Source of the DNA: an uncultured Sphingorhabdus sp.
Lineage (GTDB): Bacteria > Pseudomonadota > Alphaproteobacteria > Sphingomonadales > Sphingomonadaceae
Assembly (NCBI RefSeq): GCF_937872355.1
Contig: NZ_CALMSV010000123.1
Span: forward strand, 1-40,463
Reading direction: 5' to 3'
Length of the DNA stretch: 40,463 nucleotides
Shown in pieces: positions 7,642 through 14,906 of this stretch. The position numbers and the translations under genes were made by a program. Numbering within the stretch: the first letter of the stretch is position 1; every line of letters starts with the position of its first letter. Under the pieces are notes generated by a model, which was not told where the DNA came from, did not search any database, and saw only the letters and a list, made by a program, of their open reading frames with translations.

Positions 7642-8562
7642 GTGGCGTTTCAGCGTAACAAGCCGGCGGCTATCGGCGTCAAGGCGCCTTTCCCCGCCTT
7701 CATCGAACCGGCCCTGGCATCCTCGACAGAGAAAGTGCCGTCGGGAGAGCGCTGGATCCACGAAATCAAGTTCGACGGCTACCGTGTTCAGGTCCATCTG
7801 GCCAACGAGACGGCGAAGATCTCCACCCGGCGCGGCCACGATTGGACGCACCGCTTCAAGAAGGTCGCTCATGACGCCTGGCGGATCAAGGCGAACTCTG
7901 CGGTGGTGGACGGCGAGATCGTGGTGCCAGCTGCCGATGGCACGACCGACTTCTCGGTCCTGCAGAACGAGCTCAAGGGTAAGTCGAGGAGCATCGTGCT
8001 CGTGGCGTTCGATCTGCTCTATCTGAACGGCCGAGATATCCGGAAGCTACCGCTTTTTCAGCGCAAGGCCGAACTCAAGAAGATCCTGACCGGCACCGAC
8101 ATCCAGTTCAGCGAAAGCTTCGCGATAGACGGCCGCGAGATGTTTGCGCACGCCTGCAAGCTTGGCCTCGAAGGTGTCGTCTCGAAGGTCCGGGACGGCG
8201 CCTATCCGGCCGGACGCACGAATGACTGGGTCAAGAAGACCTGCGTGCAGCGTGAGACCCTGACTATTGCGGGTTTCGCGCTCGATGGAACGAAGTGGGA
8301 CGGCATCTACGTCGGCCGGCGTAAGGGCGACGATCTAATATACGCCGGGAAGGTGGACCATGGATTCGACAAGGCATCAGCCGCCGACCTTCAGAAGCGT
8401 CTGAAGCCGCTGATCCGCAAGACGCAGCCTTATGCAAAGCGGATTGCGCACAAAGGAATCTGGGTCGAGCCCAAGCTGCTGGCCGAGATAGAGTACCGTG
8501 CAAAATCAGCGGAGGGAAAAGTCCGTCATCCCTTCTTCAGGGGGCTTCGGGAGGATCTGTAA
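7642..8562 (+). CDS. ATP-dependent DNA ligase, stand-alone LigC/LigD-ligase type (first copy)
   Basis: The 306-residue protein is a minimal ATP-dependent DNA ligase: adenylation domain followed by an OB-fold domain. Motif I is EIKFDGYR, with the nucleotidyl-accepting lysine at about residue 43. Further motifs are VVDGEIV, EGVVSK and DWVKK. It matches the ligase part of LigD but has no polymerase or phosphoesterase domain, so it is LigC-like. It would seal breaks in non-homologous end joining with the Ku encoded at 12.2-13.1 kb. The start is GTG 7642, with GGAG 7 bases before it; the open frame upstream of that point does not resemble the family. It overlaps the following 54-codon gene by one base. 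Confidence 0.9.
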   Translation: MAFQRNKPAAIGVKAPFPAFIEPALASSTEKVPSGERWIHEIKFDGYRVQVHLANETAKISTRRGHDWTHRFKKVAHDAWRIKANSAVVDGEIVVPAADGTTDFSVLQNELKGKSRSIVLVAFDLLYLNGRDIRKLPLFQRKAELKKILTGTDIQFSESFAIDGREMFAHACKLGLEGVVSKVRDGAYPAGRTNDWVKKTCVQRETLTIAGFALDGTKWDGIYVGRRKGDDLIYAGKVDHGFDKASAADLQKRLKPLIRKTQPYAKRIAHKGIWVEPKLLAEIEYRAKSAEGKVRHPFFRGLREDL

Positions 8563-8726
8563 TGGATGCCTTTGACCGCTTCTGGGAGTGGGCGGAAAAG
8601 CCGCTCGATAGTCCGCTGACGATCCCTGCGGAGCTCCATCGAGCGGTTATGGAGCTGTCTCCGGAGGACAGGCGGGACCGCGCAAAGGTCAATGAGGCCG
8701 CAGGGCGGGCGGTTTCCGACCGATAG
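8562..8726 (+). CDS. Small protein of 54 aa coupled to the DNA ligase, unknown function
   Basis: Its ATG overlaps the stop codon of the ligase gene (TAATG), so it is likely translationally coupled. The sequence begins MDAFDRFWEWAEKPLD and is predicted to be helical. Similar short proteins beginning this way occur next to ligase genes in rhizobia, as far as I recall; no function is known to me. Codon use resembles that of the ligase gene. Confidence 0.65.
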   Translation: MDAFDRFWEWAEKPLDSPLTIPAELHRAVMELSPEDRRDRAKVNEAAGRAVSDR

Positions 8727-8877
8727 TTACCAGCGAGCGCCCAGTCTGAGCGCGCCCGCTCGAGACCCACCATTCAAGATTGACCTGCTTGAATTGGACA
8801 GTGTCCGAATTCGCGAAACGGAGTATGATCTGGTCATCACCGGCAAAGGCACTCTGCCCGCGGGCACCGGTGACTGA
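8692..8877 (+). CDS. Possible small protein, 61 aa (weak)
   Basis: This frame overlaps the end of the 54-codon gene in another register. Its second half (about residues 29-61, with LLELDSVRIRETEYDL) has protein-like composition and codon use, while the first half looks like out-of-frame sequence. AAGG stands only 3 bases before ATG 8692, which is too close for a good ribosome binding site. No family was recognised. It may be real, may be the remnant of a larger gene, or may be chance. Confidence 0.25.
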   Translation: MRPQGGRFPTDSYQRAPSLSAPARDPPFKIDLLELDSVRIRETEYDLVITGKGTLPAGTGD

Positions 8878-8915
8878 GAGACCAATCGCGCTCCCGCCTG
8901 CAGCAGGAGCCACCA

Positions 8916-9119
8916 ATGTCTCATTATTCCGAACGTGTCATCCTTGCCCGTCACCATGTTGCCAAAGGACGTCAGATCGTCGAAAGGCAGCAACGGATGG
9001 TCCGCAAGGGTGGCGCAAACATCGCAGAAGCTCTGAAGCTCCTGGCTCTCTTTGAAGCAACGCAAAATATCTTCGAGGATGATCTGGAGCGCATCTTGCG
9101 GGAAGAGCGCAACTGCTAA
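8916..9119 (+). CDS. Small helical protein, 67 aa, unknown function
   Basis: ATG 8916 is preceded by AGGAG at a good distance (6 bases after GGAG). The protein is predicted to be all helical, with a basic N-terminal half and an acidic C-terminal half. It resembles short hypothetical proteins frequent in Bradyrhizobium-like genomes. No catalytic or metal-binding motif is visible. It is the last gene of the rightward ligase group and faces the coiled-coil gene. Confidence 0.65.
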   Translation: MSHYSERVILARHHVAKGRQIVERQQRMVRKGGANIAEALKLLALFEATQNIFEDDLERILREERNC

Positions 9120-9214
9120 GGCTCGCGACTTGGCAGTTTAGAGTCTGGCAATTTCCGGTCTCGGCGGCAAATCAGGCGTCAACGCTAAGACACGAGATGG
9201 TCGCACTTTGAGAC

Positions 9215-9817
9215 CTAGCCTCGCGCGCGTCGTAACGCGACTTCCAACCGGGCCTTCTCCTTTTCCCAACGCGCTTCCTCGTCCCGCGCGCTTTCCTCAA
9301 GAACTTCGAGCTGTTGTTGAATGTCAGCGGCCTTTTCTTCGTGCTTGCGACGGGCCGCGTCCAAGGCACTTTGCGCCTTGTCGACGGCGTGCTGCCGTCG
9401 CTCACGCTCCTTCTGCCGGACGGCCTCCTCCTTGGCACGTTCGCGCTCCCGTTGCATCTGCTCCTTCTCTAAAGCAAGTGCAGCCTTCCGGTCGGCCGCA
9501 TCGTCGTGGGCCCGCTTAGAAGGCTTCCGCGGTTGACGGCGGCCTGTCTTCTTTGAGCTGCCGCTGGCAAGGTCGGTAGGTAGCTCGGCATGCTCCCTGA
9601 ATGGCCCGTTGGAGCCGACGGGTCTCTTCAGAACGATGCCCGGCGCAGCCATAGTCGCCTCGATGACGTCCGGATCGTCGCTTTCCTTCGCCGCGCCCTG
9701 GTGGAAGAGATTGCTGTCAGCGCCCCAGGCTTCGAGGGCCGCTTTCATGGAGGGAGCGGCGATCGCCAGATCGAAGAAGCCCAGCGAGGTCTGATAGGTC
9801 TTCAGTTTTCTGGCCAT
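9215..9817 (-). CDS. TolA-like coiled-coil protein of the ligase/Ku neighbourhood
   Basis: The 200-residue protein has a compact N-terminal part (about residues 1-75, beginning MARKLKTYQTSLGFFDLAIA) and a charged C-terminal part rich in Glu, Arg, Lys, Ala and Gln. The latter (about residues 105-200) is a long coiled coil. Such proteins are often annotated as TolA-like only because of composition; no signal peptide or membrane segment is present, so an envelope role is unlikely. The N-terminal part recurs beside DNA ligase genes in rhizobia, suggesting a link to repair or stress. ATG 9817 is chosen because the family-like N-terminus begins there; the frame extends to 9931 without support. Confidence 0.75.
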   Translation of the reverse strand: MARKLKTYQTSLGFFDLAIAAPSMKAALEAWGADSNLFHQGAAKESDDPDVIEATMAAPGIVLKRPVGSNGPFREHAELPTDLASGSSKKTGRRQPRKPSKRAHDDAADRKAALALEKEQMQRERERAKEEAVRQKERERRQHAVDKAQSALDAARRKHEEKAADIQQQLEVLEESARDEEARWEKEKARLEVALRRARG

Positions 9818-9870
9818 CGGTCTGATCCGCCCTCGTCGATCGTCAACGTCTCGCACGCCACCATGCCTGC

Positions 9871-9896
9871 GGAACACGACGCGGCCCCGAAGCGTT
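9871..9896 (+). promoter_or_regulatory. Predicted EcfG stress promoter for the second DNA ligase
   Basis: GGAAC (9871-9875) and CGTT (9893-9896) are separated by 17 bases, a perfect match to the EcfG consensus. Transcription would begin near 9903, about 50 bases before the ligase start codon. The site lies in the divergent gap between the coiled-coil gene and the ligase. The element is also nearly symmetrical (GGAAC...GTTCC), but the opposite strand lacks a proper CGTT. Confidence 0.7.
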
Positions 9897-9955
9897 CCCC
9901 AATCCTTGAAGGACGTCCATGCATTTCGCAACGCGCTCTTAAGGATTGGCCTTGA

Positions 9956-10903
9956 ATGAGCCGGATGTCGACCCTGCCCAAGCGCCTGCAGCCGATGCTT
10001 GCTACGCTTACCGAGGCGCCGTTCGACGACCCCAGCTGGGTTTTCGAGGACAAGTACGACGGCTTCCGGATGATCGCGGAAATCCGGCGGGGCAAAGTTG
10101 CGCTCTACAGCCGCAACGGCAAGATAATCAGCCGCAGCTATATTGAGGTCGCCAAAGCGCTGGAGGGCGTGAAGGGCGACGCCGTGATCGATGGTGAGCT
10201 TGTCGCGATCGGTAAGGATGGCGTCTCACATTTCCAGTTGCTTCAAAACGCGCTGCGCCATGAGGCGAAGCTGCTGTACTGCGCCTTCGATCTCATGTTT
10301 GAGAACGCAGCGGACTTGCGCAACCACCCCCTCCTCGAGCGGAAGAAGCGGTTGAAGGCAATACTGCCGCGCGACAAGTTGATCGCCTTCAGCCATCACC
10401 GCAAAGCGAACGGCATGAAATTCTTCGCCGAGGCCGAGCGGAAGGGTCTGGAAGGCGTCATGGCGAAGCGCGCCGACAGCGCGTATGCGTCCGGAAGCCG
10501 GACGGCGGATTGGCTGAAGATCAAGACAGCAAAGCGGCAGGAAGTGGTGATCGCGGGCTTCACGGCGCCGAGGCGTACAAGACCATACTTCGGCGCCCTG
10601 GTCCTCGCCGTGCGGGAAGACGACACATGGCGCTATATCGGACATGTTGGCACTGGCTTCAGCCACAAGGTCCTGGAAGACCTCCACGCCAAGCTCGTGA
10701 AGCTGACGATCCCGAAATCACCCTTCCCTGCCAAAGTGAAGGACGAGGCCGCCACGACCTGGGTCAAGCCCTCGTTGGTCGCCGAGGTCAAATTTGCGCA
10801 GTGGACGAGCAAGGGCGAACTGCGCCAGCCCGTCTACCTCGGGCTCAGGTCCGACAAGCGGGCGAAGGATGTCGTGCGTGAGCGAGAACGTCCGCGCAAG
10901 TAG
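9956..10903 (+). CDS. ATP-dependent DNA ligase, stand-alone LigC/LigD-ligase type (second copy)
   Basis: The 315-residue protein has the same two-domain architecture as the ligase at 7642 but is clearly diverged from it. Motif I is EDKYDGFR, with the adenylated lysine at about residue 33. VIDGELVA, EGVMAKR and DWLKIK correspond to the later motifs, and the OB-fold domain runs from about residue 205. No polymerase or nuclease domain is fused. Two ligases in one island may differ in substrate or in expression. An EcfG promoter lies just upstream. ATG 9956 follows AAGGA at 10 bases; an in-frame ATG at 9965 is an alternative start. Confidence 0.9.
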   Translation: MSRMSTLPKRLQPMLATLTEAPFDDPSWVFEDKYDGFRMIAEIRRGKVALYSRNGKIISRSYIEVAKALEGVKGDAVIDGELVAIGKDGVSHFQLLQNALRHEAKLLYCAFDLMFENAADLRNHPLLERKKRLKAILPRDKLIAFSHHRKANGMKFFAEAERKGLEGVMAKRADSAYASGSRTADWLKIKTAKRQEVVIAGFTAPRRTRPYFGALVLAVREDDTWRYIGHVGTGFSHKVLEDLHAKLVKLTIPKSPFPAKVKDEAATTWVKPSLVAEVKFAQWTSKGELRQPVYLGLRSDKRAKDVVRERERPRK

Positions 10904-10955
10904 CTTCCCTTCGGCGAAAGCCGGCAAAAAGGATTGATGCACTCTCCGCCGACAC

Positions 10956-11420
10956 TCACTCGCCTCCAAGGTCGTGGATTTCCGGTCGCATGCCGTCAGG
11001 CGTGAGTTCGAGCGTCGCAAACGTGATCGGCAGCTTGAAACGCCGAGGTCCCGCGCTGCCGGGATTCAGGTAGAGAATGCCACCGACCGTGTCGATCTTC
11101 GGTACGTGGGAATGCCCGGAGACGATGACGTCGAAGCCGGCGCCGAGATCGGTCTTCAGCGTCTTCAGGTCGTGCAGAACGTAGATCGACTTACCTGCCA
11201 GACGGACGAGTTTCGTGTCGGGGTAGTCGCGAGCCCACTTGCCACTGTCCACGTTTCCACGAACGGCCGTGACGGGTGCGATCCGGCGAAGCGCGTCGAC
11301 GATCTCGGGGCGTCCCATGTCGCCGGCATGAATGATGTGATCGACGCCCGTCAGGCCTCGCTCCGCCTCGGACCTCAACAGGCCGTGCGTGTCCGAAATG
11401 ACTCCAATCCTGAACATCAT
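10956..11420 (-). CDS. YfcE/MJ0936-type metallophosphoesterase
   Basis: The 154-residue protein has the complete metal-binding set of the calcineurin-like phosphoesterase fold: SDTHG at about residues 9-13, HAGD near 31, GNVD near 55 and GHSH near 101. Length and motifs fit the small YfcE/MJ0936 family of phosphodiesterases, whose natural substrates are mostly unknown. Its ATG overlaps the stop codon of the Nudix gene (ATGA), so the two are translationally coupled. It is the last gene of the leftward ku group. A role in cleaning damaged nucleotides or ends is a guess from context. Confidence 0.9.
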   Translation of the reverse strand: MMFRIGVISDTHGLLRSEAERGLTGVDHIIHAGDMGRPEIVDALRRIAPVTAVRGNVDSGKWARDYPDTKLVRLAGKSIYVLHDLKTLKTDLGAGFDVIVSGHSHVPKIDTVGGILYLNPGSAGPRRFKLPITFATLELTPDGMRPEIHDLGGE

Positions 11421-11923
11421 TTCCCGACGCTCTCAGCCGAGATCGCCAAAAGACGATCGAGAAACTCTACCTGAGCGGACAGCATCTTGGTCCGCGCTAA
11501 CTCGATATCAAACCATTCCGCGCGGTCGACTTCGGGAAAGCTCTGCCGTCGACCGCTTCGAGGCGGCCATTCGACATCGAAGGTATTGCTGGTCAGTGCT
11601 GCCGGATCAAAGTGTCCCTCGCCGCCGAATGCGATGACGCGCTTGCCTCCTCGCTGTCGGACCTCCCCCAGCGCCTGGAGTGGACCAATCGAAGCGCTCG
11701 GGCCGAGTTCTTCGGCAAATTCTCGTTGAGCAACGTTCTCCGGAACATCATTGGCATCGATTTCGCCCTTTGGAATGGACCAGGCGCCATCATCCTTCTC
11801 ACGCCAGAACGGACCGCCGGGATGAACGAGCAGAACCTCGAGCCCCCGAGCTCCTCCCTTGCGGTATGCGAGAATGCCCGCGCTCAAGGTCGATCTCCTG
11901 GAAGTCTTTTTCACCGCAGCCAT
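11417..11923 (-). CDS. Nudix hydrolase
   Basis: The 168-residue protein contains a Nudix box ending in REFAEELG at about residues 71-78. The first conserved glutamate of the consensus (G-x5-E) appears to be Asp here. Upstream GPFWREKDDGAWSIPKGE is typical of the family. Nudix enzymes hydrolyse nucleoside diphosphate derivatives; the substrate cannot be deduced. ATG 11923 has AGGAG 4 bases before it and is preferred to a longer frame starting at 11995. The gene lies 7 bases after a broken small gene that follows ku, and overlaps the phosphoesterase gene. Confidence 0.88.
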   Translation of the reverse strand: MAAVKKTSRRSTLSAGILAYRKGGARGLEVLLVHPGGPFWREKDDGAWSIPKGEIDANDVPENVAQREFAEELGPSASIGPLQALGEVRQRGGKRVIAFGGEGHFDPAALTSNTFDVEWPPRSGRRQSFPEVDRAEWFDIELARTKMLSAQVEFLDRLLAISAESVGK

Positions 11924-11930
11924 ATGGCTC

Positions 11931-12202
11931 CTACTTTGCAGAGCAATCGAGAGCCGGCGAGCCGTCGTCCCGCCATACGGGACCGCGTTCGCCAAGCGCC
12001 TGCTTAGCTTCGTCCGCGGTCCTATGCACCGTTACTTCGGCCTCGCGCTCGGCCGCCTTCCTGGCGCACGCACCTACCCGCCGGGTCGCCATTAGACGGC
12101 GACGAGATGATCTCGCGTGACCTCGTTGAGACGGATTTGCCATTCGCCAGAGCCTGCCACGGACGACGAAGGAGTGCCGTCCGGCGTCACCGGATGCTTC
12201 AC
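11931..12202 (-). pseudogene. Frameshifted small rhizobial gene downstream of ku
   Basis: The intact family, as I recall it, is about 90 residues: it opens with KHPVTPDG, continues with a VVRGRLWRMANPS segment, an ELMAARRAV-like helix and a DEAKQALGERGPVWWDDGAP-like end. All parts are present here but in alternating frames. KHPVTPDG is read from GTG 12202, FVVRGRLWRMANPS in a second frame, LNEVTRDHLVAV back in the first frame, and LMATRRVGA through QALGERGPVWRDDG in the second frame to the stop at 11931. At least three shifts are needed. The last segment could still be expressed from ATG 12092 (53 codons). Either the gene is decayed or the sequence has local indel errors. Confidence 0.65.
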
Positions 12203-12207
12203 GACAC

Positions 12208-13140
12208 CTAAGCCGACTTCCGCTGCGGCTTGGCCGCCGGCTTTTTCGCCGCGGCCTCCTTCGCCGGCTTCTTGCCTGCGATCGGCATCAGCATTTCCTT
12301 CTGCCCGGCCGCCGCCTTGCGCGGCTTTTTTCCTGATTTCTTGGGTGCCTCTGTCGCTGAGGCGCCCTCTCTTCCGATGCTCTTTCGCAGCGCGTCGATC
12401 AGGTCCACCACGTTCTCGCCGCGGGGACGCGCTTTCGCGGTGATGGGTTTGCCGGCGCGCTTCTGATTGATCAGTTCGATGAGGGCGGTTTCGTATTGGT
12501 CTTCGAACTTGTCCGGCTCGAAATGGCCCGCCTTCTGATTGACGATGTGCTTGGCGAGATCAAGCATGTCCTTGGTGACTTTGACATCCTGAATGTCGTC
12601 GAAATACTCATCAGCTGAACGGACTTCGTAAGGATAGCGCAGTAGCGTTCCCATCAGGCCCTTGTCCAACGGCTCCAGCGCGATGATGTGCTCGCGATTG
12701 GTCAGCACCACACGGCCGATCGCGACCTTGTTCATCTCGCGGATGGTTTCCCGAATAACGGCGAAAGCATCGTGCCCGACTTTACCGTCGGGACGCAGAT
12801 AGTAGGGGCGAATGAGATATCGCGGATCGATCTCGCTGCGGTCGACGAACTCGTCGATTTCGATCGTTCGCGTTGATTCCAGTGCGACGTTCTCTAGCTC
12901 CTCCTTCGTCACCTCGATGAAGGTGTCCGTGTCGACCTTGTAGCCTTTGACGATGTCCTCGTTGTCGACCTCCTCGCCGGTATCGGCATCCACCTTAGCG
13001 TACTTGATCCGATGGCCGGTCTTTCGATTCAGCTGGTTGAACGAGACCTTTTCGGATTCCGACGTGGCCGGATAGAGCGCAACCGGACAGGTGACGAGGG
13101 AAAGACGCAGGAAGCCTTTCCAGTTGGCGCGGGGGGCCAT
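12208..13140 (-). CDS. ku: Ku protein of non-homologous end joining
   Basis: The 310-residue protein starts MAPRANWKGFLRLSLVTCPV and continues with FNQLNRKTGHRIKY, both hallmarks of bacterial Ku. The Ku core spans about residues 5-235. The C-terminal tail (about 240-310) is rich in Lys, Ala and Pro, like the extended tails known to aid DNA binding and threading. Bacterial Ku forms a homodimer that binds double-strand break ends and recruits a ligase, here plausibly one of the two LigC-like enzymes. ATG 13140 has GGAG 9 bases upstream; a second in-frame ATG lies at 13155. The upstream gap is shared with a divergent operon carrying a LexA box. Confidence 0.95.
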   Translation of the reverse strand: MAPRANWKGFLRLSLVTCPVALYPATSESEKVSFNQLNRKTGHRIKYAKVDADTGEEVDNEDIVKGYKVDTDTFIEVTKEELENVALESTRTIEIDEFVDRSEIDPRYLIRPYYLRPDGKVGHDAFAVIRETIREMNKVAIGRVVLTNREHIIALEPLDKGLMGTLLRYPYEVRSADEYFDDIQDVKVTKDMLDLAKHIVNQKAGHFEPDKFEDQYETALIELINQKRAGKPITAKARPRGENVVDLIDALRKSIGREGASATEAPKKSGKKPRKAAAGQKEMLMPIAGKKPAKEAAAKKPAAKPQRKSA

Positions 13141-13260
13141 CGCGGGGAACTCCATTACTGATGCCGGATTAAAGACGAACGACCGGGCTTGGTTCCGACA
13201 TCGCGACCCGCCCCACAGCGGGATTTTTCTCATCGGCCTGCCTGGCCGGACTCGACATTT

Positions 13261-13275
13261 GTTCTTGTTATGTTC
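13261..13275. promoter_or_regulatory. Predicted LexA (SOS) box
   Basis: GTTC (13261-13264) and GTTC (13272-13275) are separated by exactly 7 bases, the alphaproteobacterial LexA consensus GTTC-N7-GTTC. The site ends 10 bases before the ATG at 13286 and lies in the gap between ku and the divergent SRAP/dinB operon. It most probably represses the rightward operon until DNA damage; an effect on ku, about 120 bases away, is possible. The gene content (SRAP, dinB) supports SOS control. Confidence 0.7.
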
Positions 13276-13285
13276 TAATTCGGGC

Positions 13286-13681
13286 ATGACCGACCGACCC
13301 GCGAGCTGGCGCATGCCGACCCCGAAACAGATGGAAAAATTGGCCGCTGAAGCCGACCGCAGACGAGCGCCGCCCGCTGCGGGTCCAGATGCCCCCCTCC
13401 CGGCCGAATATTGGGAATCGGTCCTGAAAGACGCACGCGCCGGCACGACCGGGGCTCAGATGCGGCAGCGACGTCTTTCCGAGATTCAGCGTCACGTGCT
13501 GCGCGTCTCCTGCCGCCGCTGCGAGCGGACCGTGGAAATCCAGACCGCTGATGCCGTTCGACTGTATGGCGCCAACGCGCTCTGGAAGGACGTCGCGCAG
13601 CGGCTGCTCGACAATACCTGCCGGCAGCGCACCGGCAGGCATGAAGAAGACGGGTGCTGGCCAGCGTTCGAGACGCCGTAG
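13286..13681 (+). CDS. Cysteine-containing protein of an SOS-type operon, 131 aa, unknown function
   Basis: The N-terminal half is polar and Pro/Ala-rich. The C-terminal half carries CRRC at about residues 73-76 and later cysteines (TCRQRTGRHEEDGCW), suggesting a zinc-bound fold. No enzyme motif is visible. Similar proteins occur in rhizobia near repair genes. ATG 13286 is chosen because it follows the LexA box directly and the family-like sequence begins there; the ribosome binding site is weak. It is the first of four rightward genes ending with SRAP and the dinB remnant. Confidence 0.65.
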   Translation: MTDRPASWRMPTPKQMEKLAAEADRRRAPPAAGPDAPLPAEYWESVLKDARAGTTGAQMRQRRLSEIQRHVLRVSCRRCERTVEIQTADAVRLYGANALWKDVAQRLLDNTCRQRTGRHEEDGCWPAFETP

Positions 13682-13727
13682 CCGCTCTGGATTTGCCGAT
13701 CCGATCTCTTTGCGCCTGGATGTCTGG

Positions 13728-14177
13728 ATGGCCCCGAAGTATCACCCTACGCCCTTGTCGGGCGGCGATCGCAAGGCTCTGGCGAAAGAGCTCGGCAAGG
13801 CACGCGCGATGGCCAGCATGCTGGCGACCCAATCGGCGGAGATGCGGGCCAAAGGCGGGGCGATGATCCAGCAAGCCGACAGGCTGCTTTGCGAAAGCTG
13901 GAACGAGCGGATGTGGAGTGACGGCGAACCGATCGATCCGTCGCCGACCATCGATCAGGCCGTAAATGGAGGCTTCCCCTGGCTGGAGATCAGGTGCGCG
14001 CGCTGCAAGACGCCGAGCGATGTCGACCTGGCCGCGATGAAGCACCCGCCGACCACCTTCGTGCACGATCTCGCCAGCCGGCTGCGCTGTCGCAAATGTG
14101 CCAAGGCCGGCCGGCGTCCATCCGCGACTCTGCTACAGTTGACCTGGCAGCCGCGCCACCCTCGAGCCGAATCCTGA
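13728..14177 (+). CDS. Zinc-ribbon-like protein of the SOS-type operon, 149 aa
   Basis: The protein starts MAPKYHPTPLSGGDRKAL, followed by a helical middle. Near the C-terminus are two Cys pairs, CARCK (about residues 89-93) and CRKCAK (about 123-128), the layout of a four-cysteine zinc ribbon. This suggests nucleic acid or protein binding; the function is unknown. The open frame reaches back into the preceding gene, but the conserved-looking N-terminus begins at ATG 13728. The gene ends 3 bases before the SRAP start codon, so the two are surely in one operon. Confidence 0.7.
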   Translation: MAPKYHPTPLSGGDRKALAKELGKARAMASMLATQSAEMRAKGGAMIQQADRLLCESWNERMWSDGEPIDPSPTIDQAVNGGFPWLEIRCARCKTPSDVDLAAMKHPPTTFVHDLASRLRCRKCAKAGRRPSATLLQLTWQPRHPRAES

Positions 14178-14180
14178 CCG

Positions 14181-14906
14181 ATGTGCAATCTTTATTCGAT
14201 CACGACCAATCAAGCCGCGATCAACGCGCTGTTCCGCGTTGTCAACCGATACGTTGGAAATCTGGCGCCGATGCCGGGGGATTTTCCCGACTACAAGGCA
14301 CCGATCGTGCGCAACGGAGTGGAGGGCCGCGAGCTCGCTACGGCGCGATGGGGAATGCCGTCGTCATCAAAGGCGCTGATGGACGCCACGAAGAAGCGAG
14401 CCGAGAAGCTGCAGGCCAAGGGCAAGGCAGTGGATTTCAAGGAATTGCTGCGAATGGAGCCGGACGGCGGCACGACCAACATCCGCAATGTGAAGAGCAA
14501 GCACTGGACGCGATGGCTGGGGACTGAAAATCGCTGCGTGGTGCCGTTCAACTCGTTCAGCGAGTTCAACAAGGCCGAGGGCGGTGATATCTGGTTCGCG
14601 CTCGATGAGACACGTCCCCTCGCCTGCTTCGCCGGTATCTGGACCAACTGGACGTCCGTCCGGAAGGTCAAGGAAGGCGAGACGACCAACGACCTCTACG
14701 CGTTCCTCACGACGGAGCCCAACGCCGAGGTCGGCGCCATCCACCCCAAGGCGATGCCGGTGATCCTGACAACGCCAGATGAAGTCGAGACCTGGATGAC
14801 GGCCCCTGCGGACGAAGTACTGAAATTGCAAAGGCCGCTTCCGGACGGAAGCCTCCGGGTCGTCGCTCGCGGCGTCAAGGAAGACCCAATAGGGCCGACG
14901 ACGTGA
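14181..14906 (+). CDS. SRAP (YedK/HMCES) family abasic-site-processing protein
   Basis: The 241-residue protein begins MCNLYS. In this family the initiator methionine is removed and Cys2 forms a stable thiazolidine crosslink with abasic sites in single-stranded DNA, shielding them during replication. Later family features are present: NxR-type segments ([10 protein letters not shown]), [12 protein letters not shown] near residue 117 and the HPKAMPVIL histidine segment near 190. Family proteins are often genetically linked to SOS genes, and here the gene lies in an operon with a LexA box. Its stop overlaps the GTG of the following dinB remnant. Confidence 0.92.
   Translation: MCNLYSITTNQAAINALFRVVNRYVGNLAPMPGDFPDYKAPIVRNGVEGRELATARWGMPSSSKALMDATKKRAEKLQAKGKAVDFKELLRMEPDGGTTNIRNVKSKHWTRWLGTENRCVVPFNSFSEFNKAEGGDIWFALDETRPLACFAGIWTNWTSVRKVKEGETTNDLYAFLTTEPNAEVGAIHPKAMPVILTTPDEVETWMTAPADEVLKLQRPLPDGSLRVVARGVKEDPIGPTT

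Noticed and set aside
13207-13228. CCCGC/GCGGG hairpin followed by ATTTTT resembling an intrinsic terminator
   Set aside because: It lies in the gap between divergent genes, with no rightward gene ending upstream; probably chance, or at most an attenuator.
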